Assembly (NCBI RefSeq): GCF_000817735.3
Contig: NZ_JTJC03000002.1
Location: forward strand, 248,001 to 312,000
Source of the DNA: Scytonema millei VB511283
GTDB lineage: Bacteria; Cyanobacteriota; Cyanobacteriia; Cyanobacteriales; Chroococcidiopsidaceae
Length of the DNA: 64,000 bases
Direction: 5' to 3'
The notes beneath the pieces were generated by a model. It ran no database searches. It was not told the origin of the DNA and saw only the letters and a program-made list of their open reading frames with translations. Position numbers and translations under genes: made by a program. This document shows, piece after piece, positions 62,136-64,000 of this stretch. Position 1 is the stretch's first letter. The number at the start of each line of letters is the position of its first letter.

Positions 62136-62162
62136 GTCAAAAGTCAAAAGTCAAAAGTCAAA
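62136..62162. repeat. STRR tract (GTCAAAA units)
   Basis: Four GTCAAAA heptamers followed by CAACTACC units to 62216, between the Wzc-like and glycosyltransferase genes. Confidence 0.75.
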
Positions 62163-62231
62163 ATGACTAGCAATAAGTGAGTGATGACTAATGACCAACT
62201 ACCAACTACCAACTATCCATAACCAATTCGT

Positions 62232-63368
62232 ATGAAAATCCTATTCCTAGATCAAAGTGGTAAGCCAGGAGGAGCGGAGCTTTGTCTGTTGGATATTGCT
62301 AAACCATATCGCGATCGCTGTTTGGTTGGTTTGTTCGCCGATGGTGGGTTTAAAGATTTACTCCAACAGCACGAAATTCCGGTGCAGGTGCTAACTGGGC
62401 GATCGCTACAAGTGAGTAAAGACAGTGGGTTGCTCCAAGGCGCGAGTAGCCTCGGTCAGTTGCTGCCTTTGATTACCCGCGTTGCCAAAATTGCCCGCGA
62501 ATATGACATCATCTATGCCAATACGCAAAAAGCACTGGTGGTAGGAGCGATCGCATCCCTACTCAGTCGCCGCCCTTTGGTCTATCATCTACATGACATT
62601 CTCTCAACTGAGCATTTTAGCCGCACCAACTTGCGTTTAGCTGTAACTTTGGCAAATCGCGCCTCGTTGGTCATTGCTAACTCCCAGGCAAGTCAAAAAG
62701 CTTTCCTCGCCGCAGGGGGAAATCCCAAACTCGTTCGTGTTGTCTACAACGGATTTGCGCCCCAGTTGTATCGACAGGAAAATTCTGTAGCTCAGACAAG
62801 GCAGGAATTGGGACTAGAAGGCAAGTTTGTTGTCGGACACTTCAGCCGACTTGCACCGTGGAAAGGACAGCATGTGCTTCTAGAAGCGCTAACGCAGTGT
62901 CCGCCAGAAGTGACAGCAATATTTGTTGGAGATGCCTTATTTGGCGAACAGGACTACAAGCAACAATTACACCAACAAGTTGCGGAGCTAGGATTAGAAC
63001 AAAGAGTCCAATTCTTAGGCTTTCGTAGCGATGTAGTGTCATTAATGGCAGCCTGTGATTTAGTTGCCCATACATCCATTGCTGCCGAACCCTTCGGGCG
63101 CGTTATTGTCGAAGCCATGCTTTGCGGTCGTCCGGTGGTAGCTACCCAGGCAGGGGGCGCAGTAGAACTAGTAGAAACGGGAAAAACGGGTTGGCTCGTA
63201 CCGCTAGGAGATGCAACACAGTTAGCAGAAGTGATTAATACTTGTCGGCAGCAACCTGAATTAGCTGGTGCGATCGCCCATCAAGCTCAAATTTCAGCCA
63301 GTCAAAGGTTTGAATTGAATGAGATAAATCGGCAAATCGAGCAGCTTTTGGAGTCAGTTAACAGTTAA
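62232..63368 (+). CDS. GT4 glycosyltransferase of the exopolysaccharide locus
   Basis: 378 aa. N-terminal KILFLDQSGKPGGAELCLLD, then VVGHFSRLAPWKGQHVLLEA, and the retaining EX7E motif in EPFGRVIVEAMLCGRPVVAT. YANTQKALVVGAIASLLSRR is the donor-side helix. Follows the Wzc-like gene on the same strand and should act on the same polysaccharide; the sugar is unknown. Confidence 0.92.
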   Translation: MKILFLDQSGKPGGAELCLLDIAKPYRDRCLVGLFADGGFKDLLQQHEIPVQVLTGRSLQVSKDSGLLQGASSLGQLLPLITRVAKIAREYDIIYANTQKALVVGAIASLLSRRPLVYHLHDILSTEHFSRTNLRLAVTLANRASLVIANSQASQKAFLAAGGNPKLVRVVYNGFAPQLYRQENSVAQTRQELGLEGKFVVGHFSRLAPWKGQHVLLEALTQCPPEVTAIFVGDALFGEQDYKQQLHQQVAELGLEQRVQFLGFRSDVVSLMAACDLVAHTSIAAEPFGRVIVEAMLCGRPVVATQAGGAVELVETGKTGWLVPLGDATQLAEVINTCRQQPELAGAIAHQAQISASQRFELNEINRQIEQLLESVNS

Positions 63369-63413
63369 CAGTTAACAGTTATCAGTTATCAGTTGTCAGT
63401 TATCAGTTGTCAG
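63355..63413. repeat. STRR tract (AACAGTT, CAGTTAT, CAGTTGT)
   Basis: About eight heptamers overlapping the end of the glycosyltransferase gene, whose last residues (SVNS) come from the repeat. Confidence 0.75.
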
Positions 63414-63419
63414 GGAATA

Positions 63420-63489
63420 GTAGGGGCGAGTTTAGCAAGCATATTCACGGCTAGTGACAATAAATTTTTGTCCAAAACCCGCTCCTACA
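63420..63489. repeat. MITE-like inverted repeat, second copy
   Basis: Arms GTAGGGGCGAGTTT (63420-63433) and AAAACCCGCTCCTAC (63475-63489). Inner part carries TATTCACGGCTAGTGACAA. Related in arm sequence to 56725-56791. Confidence 0.75.
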
Positions 63490-63531
63490 GAAATCGGGGA
63501 ATTTTGAATGCGTGAATTTTGAATTGCTGCC

Positions 63532-64000
63532 TCAGCTTTCTTCTCCCCCTCCATTTATCAAGCGCTCCAGCGTTTCTGACAATTGCTGCTTGTCGTAAGG
63601 CTTGCAGAAAAAGGCAGTTGCACCCAAGTTTAAAGCCAGTTGGCGTTCTTTAATGCCACTGCGAGAAGTCAACATGACAATGGGTAACTGTTGGAAAGCT
63701 GGATTCGATTTCACCCTAGCCAAGAAACCGTACCCATCAAGCCGAGGCATATCGATATCGCAAACTACAGCGGCAATTTGAGAACCGCTCATCAACTTTT
63801 CTAAAGCATCCAGTCCGTCTTTGCCCTGTTCGACTCGATATCCGGCTTTTTCTAACGTCAAAGATAAGAGGCGGCGGACATTAATCGAGTCATCGACGAC
63901 TAAAATTGTCGGGCGTTGGTTTTGTAGTTCTGCCGCTGCACGATGGCGATCTTCTGGCTCTAAGCTGGCAGGGTGTTGGCTAGTGGCAATCCAGTAAAGT
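63532..64000 (-). CDS. C-terminal receiver domain of a hybrid CheA-type histidine kinase (5' end beyond the window)
   Basis: 156 codons visible, open to the right edge. After ATSQHPASLEPEDRHRAAAE, a typical linker behind a CheW-like domain, the receiver starts with TILVVDDSINVRRLLSLTLE (acidic pair), the phospho-acceptor is in AAVVCDIDMPRLDGYGFL, the Thr/Ser in IVMLTSRSG and the Lys in FFCKPYDKQQLSETLERL. Cyanobacterial CheA homologs (PilL/PixL-type) for pilus-based motility end with just this architecture. An apparent ATG-less start inside the receiver (TTG at 63861) is not a gene start. Confidence 0.88.
   Translation of the reverse strand, partial: LYWIATSQHPASLEPEDRHRAAAELQNQRPTILVVDDSINVRRLLSLTLEKAGYRVEQGKDGLDALEKLMSGSQIAAVVCDIDMPRLDGYGFLARVKSNPAFQQLPIVMLTSRSGIKERQLALNLGATAFFCKPYDKQQLSETLERLINGGGEES

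Overview
The window is a chromosomal segment of a cyanobacterium. The evidence is photosystem I genes (psaB, psaF), an ndhA-ndhI-ndhG-ndhE cluster behind citrate synthase, abundant HIP1 octamers (GCGATCGC) throughout, families of short tandemly repeated repetitive (STRR) heptamers between genes, and several families confined to or typical of cyanobacteria. Base usage, HIP1/STRR density and gene content would suit a Chroococcidiopsis- or Nostocales-like genome, but the species cannot be fixed from the sequence alone.

Layout. 1-3.1 kb: a partial psaF and a psaB that has no psaA next to it. 3.8-8.2 kb: small hypotheticals, a tandem pair of paralogous membrane proteins and an ABC exporter. 8.4-9.5 kb: a ParA-type ATPase overlapping a small coiled-coil partner, a good candidate for the carboxysome-positioning pair McdA/McdB. 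9.6-11.6 kb: a Ser/Thr kinase with seven WD40 repeats. 11.8-13.0 kb: an ATP-grasp gene remnant running into a HicB-like antitoxin, and a VapBC-type pair. 13.0-18.2 kb: nadK, ndhE, ndhG, ndhI, ndhA and gltA. 18.3-25 kb: SixA-like phosphatase, DHH phosphoesterase, HNH nuclease, alanine racemase, a GT4 glycosyltransferase and an RRM RNA-binding protein. 25.8-28.0 kb: an M48-peptidase-like membrane protein that has lost its zinc site. 28.2-35.7 kb: the envelope cluster purC, bamA, lpxC, fabZ, lpxA, lpxB, which together build the lipid A precursor and the outer-membrane insertase. 36-43 kb: a deacetylase/phosphodiester-glycosidase fusion, a VWA protein, and a SWIM protein next to an SNF2 ATPase.

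43.25-48.04 kb is the most unusual part. Five toxin-antitoxin modules of different families (GNAT/DUF1778, BrnT, DUF3368-PIN/UPF0175, VapBC, HigBA) are separated by five minisatellites with a 27-bp period, each unit carrying a HIP1 octamer. The whole block is bracketed by two direct copies of a hairpin repeat. 48.2-50.9 kb is an AT-rich pilin locus (two paralogous type IV pilins and two accessory proteins). 51.1-52.4 kb has an MntA-like gene whose HepT partner is broken by two nonsense codons, then a Uma2-family gene. 52.7-58 kb has a DUF4327 protein, an FHA-Ser/Thr kinase with a PP2C phosphatase, a pseudouridine synthase and a DUF1824-like protein. 58.7-63.4 kb is an exopolysaccharide locus (two glycosyltransferases around a Wzc-like tyrosine kinase). 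A hybrid CheA-type kinase with a C-terminal receiver runs off the right edge.

Repeats have shaped many genes here. STRR tracts supply N-terminal extensions, C-terminal tails, internal linkers and one start codon, and a palindromic element lies in frame inside the SNF2 gene. No tRNA, rRNA, CRISPR array or transposase was recognised.
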